Below are positions 17,052-25,649 of a stretch of 64,000 nucleotides of DNA, one piece after another. The position numbers and the translations under genes are program-made. The notes beneath the pieces were generated by a model that was not told the DNA's origin, did no database searches, and saw nothing but the letters and a program-made list of their open reading frames with translations. Each line of letters starts with the position of its first letter. Positions within the stretch are counted from its first letter, which is position 1. The stretch is taken from positions 1-64,000 of the forward strand of contig NZ_FMAC01000012.1 of the NCBI RefSeq assembly GCF_900094555.1, written 5' to 3'. The DNA comes from Martinezella hainanensis. Its GTDB lineage: Bacteria > Pseudomonadota > Alphaproteobacteria > Rhizobiales > Rhizobiaceae.

Positions 17052-17957
17052 ATGGACCCCAAACATCGTGTGAGAAAAGCAGTCATCCCGGTTGCCGGCA
17101 ATGGAACACGCTTCCTGCCCGCCACCAAGGCGATGCCAAAGGAGATGCTGACGATCGTCGATCGTCCGGTCGTGCAATATGCCGTCGATGAAGCCATCGA
17201 AGCCGGCATCGAGCACATCGTCTTCGTCACCAGCCGCAACAAGTCGGCGATTGAAGACCATTTCGACGACACGCCGGAGCTGATTTCCTCACTACAGAGG
17301 GCAGGCAAAAGCCACCAAGTCAGCGAGCTGGAACGTCTTCTGCCGCGGCCGGGCGCCGTCAGCTTCACCCGCCAGCAGGCTCCGCTCGGCCTCGGCCACG
17401 CCGTCTGGTGTGCCCGCGATCTGATCGGCAACGAGCCCTTCGCCTTGCTCTTGCCTGACATGCTTTGCTACGGCATGCGCGGCTGCATGGCCGGCCTGAT
17501 GGACCTCTATAATGAGACCGGTGGCAATATCGTCGCCGTCGAGGAATGCGCTCCAGAAGAAACCTCGAAATACGGCATCATCGGCAAGGGCGAGTCCGTG
17601 CGCCATGGCTTTGCCGTGACCAAAATGGTCGAGAAGCCGCATCCGTCCGAGGCGCCTTCAAACTTTTACCTCAATGGCCGTTATATTCTGCAGCCTGAGA
17701 TCTTCGACATTCTGGCCCGTCAGGAGCGCGGCGCTGGTAATGAGATCCAGCTGACCGACGGCATGCTGCGCCTCTCCGAGACGCAATCCTTTCATGCCCA
17801 GGTCTATAACGGACGCACGTTCGACTGCGGGTCCAAGCACGGCTTCATCGAAGCGAACGTTGCCTTCGCGCTCGCTCGCTCCGATATCGGCGGCTTGGTC
17901 TATGACTCGATCCGCAACCTGGTCGTCTCGCACGAAGCGCAGATGACCGCCGCTTAA
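17052..17957 (+). CDS. exoN: UTP-glucose-1-phosphate uridylyltransferase ExoN (GalU-type)
   Basis: A 301-residue nucleotidyltransferase making UDP-glucose for the Exo glycosyltransferases and, through epimerisation, UDP-galactose. The GalU signature is seen in VIPVAGNGTRFLPATKAMPKEML, with PLGLGHAVWCA, LLPDML and a conserved TFDCGSKHGFIEANV near the C-terminus. One GalU consensus position reads NGT where many GalU have LGT, a variation I recall in rhizobial ExoN. A chromosomal galU paralogue is likely elsewhere. Confidence 0.95.
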   Translation: MDPKHRVRKAVIPVAGNGTRFLPATKAMPKEMLTIVDRPVVQYAVDEAIEAGIEHIVFVTSRNKSAIEDHFDDTPELISSLQRAGKSHQVSELERLLPRPGAVSFTRQQAPLGLGHAVWCARDLIGNEPFALLLPDMLCYGMRGCMAGLMDLYNETGGNIVAVEECAPEETSKYGIIGKGESVRHGFAVTKMVEKPHPSEAPSNFYLNGRYILQPEIFDILARQERGAGNEIQLTDGMLRLSETQSFHAQVYNGRTFDCGSKHGFIEANVAFALARSDIGGLVYDSIRNLVVSHEAQMTAA

Positions 17958-17971
17958 GCCTGTTCACATTG

Positions 17972-18000
17972 TGGCCTGCGGCCGGTAAGGCCGCAGGCCA
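17972..18000. terminator. Perfect 12-bp hairpin between exoN and exoP
   Basis: TGGCCTGCGGCC (17972-17983) and its exact complement (17989-18000) enclose a GGTAA loop. It directly follows exoN and precedes exoP. Without a T-run it may give partial termination, separating exoP levels from the upstream operon. Confidence 0.5.
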
Positions 18001-18041
18001 TGGCTATTGTTCATTCGGGCTTCTCCGACAAGGTGGTCGCC

Positions 18042-20384
18042 ATGCATCAGAAGAACTTCACTTTCCACAGCGCTCTTCCGCAAGCGGAGTCGCAGGATAG
18101 CTTTATCGATCTCGACCGGCTGATGGCCGTCGTGGTCAGGCGCATCCGCACCATCATTTTTGCCGTGGCCGCTTTTGTCATTCTGGCCGTCGCCTATCTG
18201 CTCACCGCCACCTCGAGCTATACGTCGATGACGCAGATATTGCTCGACGAAACCATGACGAAATATGCCGAGGATCAGCCGCCGGCGGCGAGCAGCCAGC
18301 AGGCGGATATGGAAATCGCCAGTGCAGTCGAAATCCTCAAATCGAACGAAATGGCGCTGCGCGTCGTCGACACTGCCGGCCTTGCCGACAACAATACATT
18401 GCTTAATCCGCCGGTATCTCCGGCGGCGTTGCTCAAATCCGGCGTCAGCCTGATCGTCAGCGTCTTTACGCCCGGTCGTCCGCCGATGACGCCCGAGGAG
18501 CAGCGCGAGGCTCAACGTCAGAAGGTTGCTGCCGTTTTGCAGGACAATCTGAAGGTCGAGCGCGTCACGCGAAGCTCGGTCGTTGCCGTCTCCTACAGCT
18601 CCACCGACAAGCGACTTGCCGCCGCGGTTACGCGCGCCTATGCCGACGCTTATCTGACCGACCAGCTGAACGCCAATTTCGACGCCACTGAGCGCGCCTC
18701 GGTCTGGCTGCAGGAACGCTTGAACGATCTGCGCCAGCGCGCCCAGGAGGCTTCGCTTGAAGTCGAAAAATACAAGGCCGACAATGGGTTGACCTCCACG
18801 GGTGGCGAGCTGATGTCGGAACAGCAGATTTCCGATCTGAACAAGCAATTGATCATCGCACAGGCCGATACCGCCAGCGCAGCCGCCCGCTACAATCAAT
18901 ATAAGTCGATCATCGACCAGGGCCCCGACAACGCCGTCAAGAACGCGACCATCTCGTCGAGCTCGACCGACAACTCGGTGTTGCAGGATCTGAAGACACG
19001 CTATCTCGCCGTCGAAAAGCGCGAGCAGGACGTCACGCAGAACTTCGGCGCCGACCATCCGCAAGCCGTCGCGCTCAAGGCCGAGCGGCAGGACATTACC
19101 CGGCAGATCTATCAGGTCCTTCAGCAGCTGACTGCCAGCTACAAGAACGAGCTTGATGTTGCGCAGTCGCGGGCGGAATCGCTGCGCGAAAGCATCGATA
19201 AGGTCGTCGGCAAGAATTCCGAGGCTAACAAGTCGCTGGTTCATCTCAATGAGCTGAACCAGAAGGCATCGGCGTTGAAGACGCTTTATGAATCCTATCT
19301 TGGCCGTTTCGAACAGGCGACCCAGCAGCGCTCCTTCCCGATCGCCAAGGCCCGCGTCATCTCGGTTGCCGGCGTACCGACGGCGCCGTCCAGCCCGAAG
19401 AAGACGCTCGTCATGGCGCTTTCGGTCATCCTCGGCCTGATGGTCGGTTGCGGTGTTGCCGCATTCCAGGAGTTCCGTGATCGCTTCTTCCGCGTCGAGG
19501 CCGACGTGCGGGCTGCTCTCGGATTGAAATTCCTGGGCTATCTGCCTCTGCTCGGCCAGCAGAGCAAAAACAAGAAGAAGCCGCGCAAGGCCGATGCCGG
19601 AGCGGAGCCGACAACGGCGGAAGAGGGAGAGAACGGCGTCGCCTTCGAGCGCATGATGCGCATCTCCGTCGAAGCGCCGCGCTCGATCTTCGCCGAGACC
19701 TTGAGGAACGCAAAGCTCGCCAGCGATGTGATGCTGCAGGGCCGCGCCGACCGCGTCATCGGCGTTGTCTCGGCACTTCCCGGTGAGGGCAAGTCGACAA
19801 CGGCTGCCAACTTTGCCGCCCTGCTTGCGAGTAGCGGCAAGCGCACGCTGCTCATCGATGCCGACTTGCGCAACCCGGGTCTCAGCCGGACGCTGAAGAC
19901 GCCACCGCAGGCCGGCCTGATCGAGGCTGTGCTTGGCGAGGTGCCCTGGACGAGTGCCGTGAAGGTCGATCCGCGCACCAAGCTTGCCATTCTCCCGGTC
20001 GCCGTACGCGATCATCTGCTGCACACCAGCGAGCTTCTGTCCTCGCAGGGCATGCAGCATCTGATGGAAAATGCACGCAAGATGTTCGACTACATTATCG
20101 TCGATCTTGCACCGCTTGGCCCTGTCATCGATGCAAAGGCCTTCGCGCCGCAGGTCGATGCCTTCCTGTTGGTTACCGAATGGGGCGCGACGCCAACCAA
20201 TCTGGTGCGTGATGTTCTCGAGCAGGAGCCGCAGATCAACTCGCGCATCCTCGGCGTCATCCTCAACAAGACCGACATGTCGGAACTGCCGCGCTACAGC
20301 GATTTCGGCGGAACGGAACGCTACCGGCAGAAATATGTGAGCTACTACACGGAGGCGCAGCCGCGCGCCCAGGTGGACGCTTAG
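18042..20384 (+). CDS. exoP: Polysaccharide co-polymerase and tyrosine autokinase ExoP
   Basis: A PCP-2a protein of 780 residues controlling succinoglycan chain length. Order: a cytoplasmic N-tail, TM1 (about 35-57), a Wzz domain, a long periplasmic coiled coil (about 200-400), a VPTAPSSPKK proline motif before TM2 (about 450-470), then a cytoplasmic BY-kinase domain. The kinase has Walker A GEGKSTTAANF (about 581-591), Walker A' LLIDADLRNPG and Walker B YIIVDLAP, and ends in a Tyr-rich tail (YRQKYVSYY) for autophosphorylation. ATG 18042 has an AAGGTGG site 5 bp upstream. The stop overlaps the convergent EamA gene by 4 bp. Confidence 0.95.
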   Translation: MHQKNFTFHSALPQAESQDSFIDLDRLMAVVVRRIRTIIFAVAAFVILAVAYLLTATSSYTSMTQILLDETMTKYAEDQPPAASSQQADMEIASAVEILKSNEMALRVVDTAGLADNNTLLNPPVSPAALLKSGVSLIVSVFTPGRPPMTPEEQREAQRQKVAAVLQDNLKVERVTRSSVVAVSYSSTDKRLAAAVTRAYADAYLTDQLNANFDATERASVWLQERLNDLRQRAQEASLEVEKYKADNGLTSTGGELMSEQQISDLNKQLIIAQADTASAAARYNQYKSIIDQGPDNAVKNATISSSSTDNSVLQDLKTRYLAVEKREQDVTQNFGADHPQAVALKAERQDITRQIYQVLQQLTASYKNELDVAQSRAESLRESIDKVVGKNSEANKSLVHLNELNQKASALKTLYESYLGRFEQATQQRSFPIAKARVISVAGVPTAPSSPKKTLVMALSVILGLMVGCGVAAFQEFRDRFFRVEADVRAALGLKFLGYLPLLGQQSKNKKKPRKADAGAEPTTAEEGENGVAFERMMRISVEAPRSIFAETLRNAKLASDVMLQGRADRVIGVVSALPGEGKSTTAANFAALLASSGKRTLLIDADLRNPGLSRTLKTPPQAGLIEAVLGEVPWTSAVKVDPRTKLAILPVAVRDHLLHTSELLSSQGMQHLMENARKMFDYIIVDLAPLGPVIDAKAFAPQVDAFLLVTEWGATPTNLVRDVLEQEPQINSRILGVILNKTDMSELPRYSDFGGTERYRQKYVSYYTEAQPRAQVDA

Positions 20385-21277
20385 CCTGCCGATGCCTTGT
20401 CGGCCTTGAGCCGGGTTCTCGCCAGGGCATGTTCGCGCCAGATCGTGAATATGCCCGCCGCAACAACGATGAGCGCGCCCGCAATCATGGGCGCGCTCAG
20501 CTTCTCGCCGAATATCGTGACGCCGATAATGGCGGAGAAGACGAGCTGCAGATAGGTCAGGGGCTGGATGACCACCGCGTCGAGCATGTCATAGGCGCGG
20601 ATGAGGAAATAATGGCTCGAAACGCCTGTCAGGCAGAGAATGCCCATGAAGATCCAGTCATGTGGGGCCAGCGATGTCCAGAAGAACGGCCCGATGCAGG
20701 TCATGGCGACCGCACCCACAACGCCCGTATAGAAGAAGCTGGTCATGGCGCCGTCCTCGCGGCTGACATAGCGTGTCAGGACGACGTAGAGCGAAAATAG
20801 CAATGCGCCGAAAAGCGGCACGAGGAACCGCGCATCGAAGACGCCGCTTTCCGGCTTCAGGATCAACAGCACGCCGATGAAGCCGAAGCAGATTGCCAGC
20901 CAACGCCGCCAGCCGACCTTCTCGCCGAGGATCGGTATGGACAGCAGGGCCACCATCAGCGGGCCTGATGAAAAGATCGCCTGCGAATGGGCCAGACCGA
21001 CGATGACGAAGGACGAGATGGCGACGACGATCTGCGCGGCGAGCAGCAGGCCTCGGGCAATCTGCAGGACAGGACGCTTGGTCCGGACAGTGCGTCGCAG
21101 CCCGCCGGGTGCGCGCGAAGCCATTGCGATGGCGAAAAGCATGAAGGCCCAATAGCGGATCATCGCCACCAGAAGCGGCGGATAGGCGCTGACAAGGTGC
21201 TTGGAGATGCCGTCCTGTATGGCGAATATGCTGATTGCCAACAGCGTGAAGACGTAACCGGTACTATTGGATTTCAT
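20381..21277 (-). CDS. EamA-family (DMT) transporter
   Basis: A 298-residue protein with ten predicted membrane helices in two EamA repeats (about 8-140 and 150-285), including AIFAIQDGISKHLV, SSGPLMVALLSIPILGEKVGWRRW and the second-repeat IGVTIFGEKLSAPMIAGALIV. DMT-superfamily members export amino acids or other small metabolites; the substrate is not evident. It converges with exoP and probably has no functional link to exopolysaccharide. Its C-terminus reads into the end of exoP. Confidence 0.88.
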   Translation of the reverse strand: MKSNSTGYVFTLLAISIFAIQDGISKHLVSAYPPLLVAMIRYWAFMLFAIAMASRAPGGLRRTVRTKRPVLQIARGLLLAAQIVVAISSFVIVGLAHSQAIFSSGPLMVALLSIPILGEKVGWRRWLAICFGFIGVLLILKPESGVFDARFLVPLFGALLFSLYVVLTRYVSREDGAMTSFFYTGVVGAVAMTCIGPFFWTSLAPHDWIFMGILCLTGVSSHYFLIRAYDMLDAVVIQPLTYLQLVFSAIIGVTIFGEKLSAPMIAGALIVVAAGIFTIWREHALARTRLKADKASAG

Positions 21278-21396
21278 GGCTTTCGAAGGAAGAAGATGTG
21301 CGAGGCCCCGGAGGCGCCGGGACTCGACGCCACATTCACATTAGGTCATTCATCGGTTCAATCATAGGCTTTGTATCCGCCTTGCCGAGCGGCACA

Positions 21397-21957
21397 TCAG
21401 CCCTTCTTGCGATCCCCAACGAAAGCCGTGAAGCCATCGATGAAAGCCGCAAGATTGTGTTTCACTTTCTCGTCGACGATCGCCCCGTCCGCATCGAAGA
21501 CACTGCCGGCGCGCGATACCATCAGCCGGCCGCCGAACCAGGCTTCGGCGCCGAGCGTGCGCAACACTGTCAGCCAGGCATTCTGGCTGAGGATGGTGCC
21601 GAAATTGCCCGGCGAAGCACCGAGGACAGCGATCGGCTTTCCGCCGAAGACCTGGGCGATGTCCGTGGAGGGGCGGCTCATCCAGTCGATGGCATTCTTG
21701 AAGACGCCCGGAAGCGAATTGTTGTATTCCGGCGTAAACAAGATCAGCCCATCGGCCGATATGGCCAGATCCTTGAGTTCCTGCACCTTTTCCGGAATGC
21801 CTTCCGCCGCCTCGAGATCGGCGTCGTAGAGCGGTATGCCGTGAATGGTGCGGGCGATCAGTTCGACGCCGCTTGGCGCCAATTCGACGGCCGCGTGGAG
21901 CAGGGCTGTGTTGAAGGAGCCTTTGCGCAGGCTGCCCGATATGCCGAGTATCTTCAT
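21397..21957 (-). CDS. NADPH-dependent FMN reductase
   Basis: A flavodoxin-like fold protein of 186 residues: MKILGISGSLRKGSFNTALL binds the FMN phosphate, followed by LILFTPEYNNSLPGVFKNAIDW and a GASPGNFGT loop, as in the NADPH-dependent FMN/azo/chromate reductase family (SsuE/ChrR/YieF-like). The preferred start is ATG 21957 with GGGGGAAG just upstream; the in-frame extension to 22074 is unlike the family. A cytoplasmic role in quinone or metal reduction is likely, but its substrate cannot be told from sequence. Confidence 0.9.
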   Translation of the reverse strand: MKILGISGSLRKGSFNTALLHAAVELAPSGVELIARTIHGIPLYDADLEAAEGIPEKVQELKDLAISADGLILFTPEYNNSLPGVFKNAIDWMSRPSTDIAQVFGGKPIAVLGASPGNFGTILSQNAWLTVLRTLGAEAWFGGRLMVSRAGSVFDADGAIVDEKVKHNLAAFIDGFTAFVGDRKKG

Positions 21958-22211
21958 CGCTTCCCCCATTTGCCGTGATGGGAAGACATTTATGTTTCGT
22001 CGTCCTTCGTCAAGGCCTACTGCATAATTTCCGCTAAATCGGAATCGACTAAGAGAAATTATGTAGTATTTCAATGCGTTACAGTGTCATTGGCGCGTGT
22101 TGAAAGACGCGCGGTGCTGCATGCGAGATTTCACGCAGCGAGCAGTGACCTCAGCTTGAGGGTGCTTGCCATGCTCAAGGAAAGCATGACCTATACGGTA
22201 GGGTCGGCTTC

Positions 22212-22251
22212 GACTGAGTAGTCCGCGGGCAACTCGCCCGCCCTCTCAGTC
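22212..22251. terminator. Hairpin at the nikR 3' end
   Basis: GACTGAG (22212-22218) pairs with CTCAGTC (22245-22251) and, inside it, GCGGGC (22225-22230) pairs with GCCCGC (22236-22241). The structure overlaps the nikR stop codon. No T-run, so a role as terminator is tentative. Confidence 0.4.
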
Positions 22252-22683
22252 ATGCAAATGCGTTTCGGCGCTATCTATACCATCGTCCGATGGGATGATG
22301 TGCAGGTTCCCGAAGCGTACGCCGCGCTGCGTCACGACGCTGTCGGCAAAGGTCTTGATCTCGTCCGCCTTACCCTTCAGCACGGAGACTTCGAGGCAAT
22401 CTTGCCCATCGATGTGAACATGAAGCGTCGATACCGAAAGATCGTGGTGATCGTGCTGCGCCGTCGTCAGCCGGCGTGAGAGGTCGCGGGTTTCATGCTC
22501 ATAGACATAGGTGAGGGCCGCGTAACATCTGGCTTCGCCGTCTATGATCGGTTGCGCACGGGTTACTGCATCGCGGACGAGATCGCGCAAAGTCTCCGAG
22601 CGGCTTGCATAGCCGCGCTGTGCACTGATCTTGTCGATGGTTTCGAGAAGATCGTCATCAATGGTGATGGTAATGCGCTGCAT
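22246..22683 (-). CDS. nikR: Nickel-responsive regulator NikR
   Basis: A 145-residue ribbon-helix-helix repressor. The N-terminal RHH DNA-binding domain is MQRITITIDDDLLETIDKIS with YASRSETLRDLVRDA. The C-terminal ACT-like metal domain keeps the nickel ligands: His in QHDHHD, then LHVHIDGQDCLEVSVLKG with His-x-His and Cys. NikR represses nickel uptake when Ni(II) is high. No nikABCDE genes are adjacent; the next genes are cobalamin synthesis. Target genes are therefore elsewhere or NikR acts on something local. Family assignment is firm. Confidence 0.95.
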   Translation of the reverse strand: MQRITITIDDDLLETIDKISAQRGYASRSETLRDLVRDAVTRAQPIIDGEARCYAALTYVYEHETRDLSRRLTTAQHDHHDLSVSTLHVHIDGQDCLEVSVLKGKADEIKTFADSVVTQRGVRFGNLHIIPSDDGIDSAETHLHD

Positions 22684-22723
22684 TTCCTGATCCTCTTTTG
22701 CCCCACGGCTTGCCGCGATCGAC

Positions 22724-22839
22724 TAGAGCGTGATGCCGAAAAGTGTAGGCGGTTTTCGGACGACATCACGCTCTACTTCTTTGATGCTAGAGCGGATTCA
22801 GATTTTAGGTCGATTCGACCTAAAATCATCCGGCTCTAG
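22724..22839. repeat. Rhizobial intergenic palindromic repeat (RIME-like, two palindromes)
   Basis: Two adjacent imperfect palindromes: TAGAGCGTGATG...CATCACGCTCTA (22724-22775) and CTAGAGCGGATTCA...CGGCTCTAG (22787-22839), the latter with a 27-nt near-perfect core at 22801-22827. Size (about 116 bp) and two-palindrome structure match the Rhizobium-specific intergenic mosaic elements. It sits between nikR and cobM and can form strong stem-loops in RNA. Confidence 0.75.
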
Positions 22840-22875
22840 AGAAAATTTCGAGGCGATTTGCAACGGGGTCGAAGC

Positions 22876-23634
22876 TTATTCCCGGCCGCGGAAACGACGC
22901 TGGTAAGTGGGGTCGTAGAGCGAGCTTTCGCGAAAATCGCTGGCGCCAAGCGACGGGCCGACAAAGATCAATGCAGTGCGCTCGATCGGTTCTGCCGCCA
23001 CCTTTGCTTCGATCGTGGCAAGCGTAGCCCGAATGATCCGTTCGTCCGGCCAGGATGCCTTGACGACGATCGCGACCGGGCAGTCCGCGCCGTAAAGCGG
23101 CGTCAGGTCCCTAACGACCTTTTCAAGTGCGTGGATTGCCAGGTGAATGGCGAGTGTCGCACCCGTCGCGCCGAATTTTTCCAGCGTCTCGCTGTTTGGC
23201 ATCGGCGAGGCGCGGCCTGATACCCGCGTCAGCACAAGGCTCTGGGCGACGGCCGGGATCGTCAATTCGCGCCCGAGCGCCGAGGCGGCGGCGGCGAATG
23301 CTGGAACGCCTGGGGTCAGCGTATAGTCGATGCCATGCTGTTCTAGCCTGCGGATCTGCTCGGCGACCGCGCTCCAGACCGAGAGGTCGCCGGAATGCAG
23401 GCGCGCGACATTCTCGCCGGCGGCGGCCGCCTTCAGATATTCCGCCTCTATCTCGTCAAGCGACATCGGCGCCGTGTCGATGATGCGGGCGCCGGGCGGG
23501 CAATATTGCAATAGTTCCGGCGAAACGATCGATCCGGCATAGAGGCACACCGGGCATTTGCCGATCAGATCCCGGCCGCGCACGGTGATCAGGTCGGCGG
23601 CCCCGGGGCCTGCGCCAATGAAATGCACTGTCAT
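22876..23634 (-). CDS. cobM: Precorrin-4 C11-methyltransferase
   Basis: A SAM-dependent tetrapyrrole methylase (252 residues) converting precorrin-4 to precorrin-5 in the aerobic B12 pathway. Motifs: VHFIGAGPGAADLITVRG, VCLYAGSIV, HSGDLSVWSAVAEQ (SAM pocket) and TPGVPAFAAAAS. The CobM/CbiF subgroup is indicated by the LYAGSIVSPELL and the GD(L/P)S motif. Last gene of the minus-strand cob series, 19 bp after cobL. Confidence 0.95.
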   Translation of the reverse strand: MTVHFIGAGPGAADLITVRGRDLIGKCPVCLYAGSIVSPELLQYCPPGARIIDTAPMSLDEIEAEYLKAAAAGENVARLHSGDLSVWSAVAEQIRRLEQHGIDYTLTPGVPAFAAAASALGRELTIPAVAQSLVLTRVSGRASPMPNSETLEKFGATGATLAIHLAIHALEKVVRDLTPLYGADCPVAIVVKASWPDERIIRATLATIEAKVAAEPIERTALIFVGPSLGASDFRESSLYDPTYQRRFRGRE

Positions 23635-23653
23635 CGCTCTACCTCATTCTGAA

Positions 23654-24880
23654 TTATGGCTTCACCCACGACCATTGCGTCACCGGCATGGCTGGCCGCC
23701 AGCCGGTCATGCGGCCGACGGGTGCGGCGCGGGCAATATCGATGCGGATCAGCGAGCCGCCCCGGCGTGCCTGTGCGGCCAGCAGCAGCGCTTCCATTTC
23801 GGTGGTGACAGCATTGGCAACCAGCCTGCCGCCGCTTTTCAACTGGCTGATTGCGGCCTCCAGCACGCCGGCGTCGCTGCCGCCGCCGCCGATGAAAATC
23901 GCATCCGGGGCCGCAAGACCGGAAAGAGCCGTCGGTGCCTCGCCTTCGACAATCGCCAGGCTCGGCACCCCGAAATTTGCGGCATTGCGGCGGATGCGCG
24001 CCGCACGTTCAGCCGATGCCTCGATGGCAATGGCGCGCAGCGAGGGATCGGCCAGCATCCATTCGATGCCGATCGAACCGGAGCCGGCGCCAATATCCCA
24101 GAGCAACTCGCCATGGCGCGGCGCAAGCGCGGACAGCGTGATCGCGCGGATCTCCCGCTTGGTGATCTGGCCGTCATGCTCGAAAAGCTCGTCGGGCAGC
24201 CCCGCGCTCAGCGGCAAGATCCGAGCTCCGGCTTCCGCCTTGACCTCGACTGCGCAAATATTCAGATCGTTGATGCCGGAGAGGGTGAAATCAGCCGCAA
24301 TTTGCCGGGAGACCCTCTCATGTGGTCCGCCAAGCGCCTCCAGAACCGTAAGCTCGGAGGAGCCGAAGCCTGAGCCTTGCAGCAAGGCGGCCAAGTCGGC
24401 GGGGCCTTTGCCATCGGATGTCAGCGCCAGGATCTTGCGGCCGGTATGGAGATGCGGCCGGATGAGATCGATCGGCCGCCCGTGGAGCGAGAGAACCGTC
24501 GTTTCCTGCAAGGGCCAGCCGAGGCGCGACGCGGCAAGGCTGAAAGAGGAGGGCGCCGGAATGACGGTCATTTCGGAAGCCGGAATACGTCGTGAAAGTG
24601 TTACCCCGACGCCGTAGAAGAAGGGATCGCCGGAGGCGAGAACCACCGTCGGCTTGCCCTGGCGGGCGAGCACTGTCTCGACAGACTTTTCGAATGGTGA
24701 AAGCCAGGCCTGCGTTTCGCCTGTTATCAATGGGCTCATCAGGTCGAGATGTCGCGTTCCGCCAAAGACCATTGGCGCTGCAGCGATCAACCGCTTGGCC
24801 TCGTCGCCAAGCCCGGCTGGACCGTCCTCGCCGATGCCGATAAGAGTGAGCCAGCGTTGAACTGAAGGTGTCTCAGCCAT
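23654..24880 (-). CDS. cobL: Precorrin-6Y C5,15-methyltransferase (decarboxylating), CobE/T fusion
   Basis: A two-domain fusion (about 408 residues) of a CbiE-like methylase (1-200; LTLIGIGEDG, LASGDPFFYGVG, PAPSSFSLAASRLGW) and a CbiT-like Rossmann methyltransferase (220-405; LLWDIGAGSGSIGIEWM, IFIGGGGSD). It methylates C5 and C15 of precorrin-6B and decarboxylates the C12 acetate. ATG 24880 shares a CATG with the divergent cobK start, so both ribosome sites lie inside the opposite gene; an alternative ATG at 24895 would overlap cobK by 17 bp. Confidence 0.94.
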   Translation of the reverse strand: MAETPSVQRWLTLIGIGEDGPAGLGDEAKRLIAAAPMVFGGTRHLDLMSPLITGETQAWLSPFEKSVETVLARQGKPTVVLASGDPFFYGVGVTLSRRIPASEMTVIPAPSSFSLAASRLGWPLQETTVLSLHGRPIDLIRPHLHTGRKILALTSDGKGPADLAALLQGSGFGSSELTVLEALGGPHERVSRQIAADFTLSGINDLNICAVEVKAEAGARILPLSAGLPDELFEHDGQITKREIRAITLSALAPRHGELLWDIGAGSGSIGIEWMLADPSLRAIAIEASAERAARIRRNAANFGVPSLAIVEGEAPTALSGLAAPDAIFIGGGGSDAGVLEAAISQLKSGGRLVANAVTTEMEALLLAAQARRGGSLIRIDIARAAPVGRMTGWRPAMPVTQWSWVKP

Positions 24881-25649
24881 GGGCAAGGCCCGCATTCTGA
24901 TTCTGGGCGGTACGACGGAGGCCCGCGCGCTCGCGACGTCGCTCGCCTCCCGCGACGATCTCGAGGTCGTGCTCTCGCTTGCCGGCAGAACCGCCGATCC
25001 GGCCCCGCAACCCGTTCCGGTGCGCAGCGGCGGCTTCGGTGGCGCTGAGGGGCTTGCTCGCTATGTCAGTGATGAAGCGATCGATCTGGTGGTCGACGCC
25101 ACCCATCCCTTTGCAGCCCGCATTTCGACCAATGCCGCACAAGCGGCTGTTGAATGCGCCGTGACCGCTTTTGCCCTGCGCCGTCCGGCCTGGGTGTCGG
25201 TCGAAGGCGATGACTGGCTCTCGGTGCATAGCGTTTCGCAGGCCATCGCCGCGCTCGGCGCAGCACCCCTGCGCGTTTTCCTGGCAACCGGGCGGCAAGA
25301 GGCGCATCAGGCGAACGCCGCGCCGCAGCACCTTTACTGGGTTCGTAGCGTCGATCCCGTCGAGCCGCCGCTGACGGTGCCTCATGTCAGCTACATCCGC
25401 AGCCGGGGGCCGTTCCGACTGGCCGACGAACTCGACATGCTGCAACAGCATCAGATCGAGGTTGTCGTCGCCAAGAACAGCGGCGGCGAGGCGACTTACG
25501 GCAAGATCGAGGCAGCAAGGCATCTCGGCATCAAGGTAATCATGGTCGAGCGCGCCGAGACCGCCGGCTTGCCGGTGGTCGAAACGGTGGACGCTGCGCT
25601 CGATCGGATCGATCATTTCGTCTCTTCCCTGATGAACCGCGGCGTATAG
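24879..25649 (+). CDS. cobK: Precorrin-6A reductase
   Basis: A 256-residue NADPH-dependent reductase of precorrin-6A (CobK/CbiJ family): ARILILGGTTEARALA at the N-terminus, VDATHPFAARIS, and a late VVAKNSGGEATYGKIEAARHLG cofactor loop. It is the only cob gene on the plus strand, as in the Sinorhizobium/Pseudomonas denitrificans cluster. It starts within the cobL start codon and its last 37 bp overlap the end of cobJ on the opposite strand. Confidence 0.95.
   Translation: MGKARILILGGTTEARALATSLASRDDLEVVLSLAGRTADPAPQPVPVRSGGFGGAEGLARYVSDEAIDLVVDATHPFAARISTNAAQAAVECAVTAFALRRPAWVSVEGDDWLSVHSVSQAIAALGAAPLRVFLATGRQEAHQANAAPQHLYWVRSVDPVEPPLTVPHVSYIRSRGPFRLADELDMLQQHQIEVVVAKNSGGEATYGKIEAARHLGIKVIMVERAETAGLPVVETVDAALDRIDHFVSSLMNRGV

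Noticed and set aside
17964..20060. 698-residue minus-strand frame opposite exoP
   Set aside because: It is an antisense shadow: His/Arg-rich, no domain features, and exoP on the other strand has full Wzz and kinase motifs.
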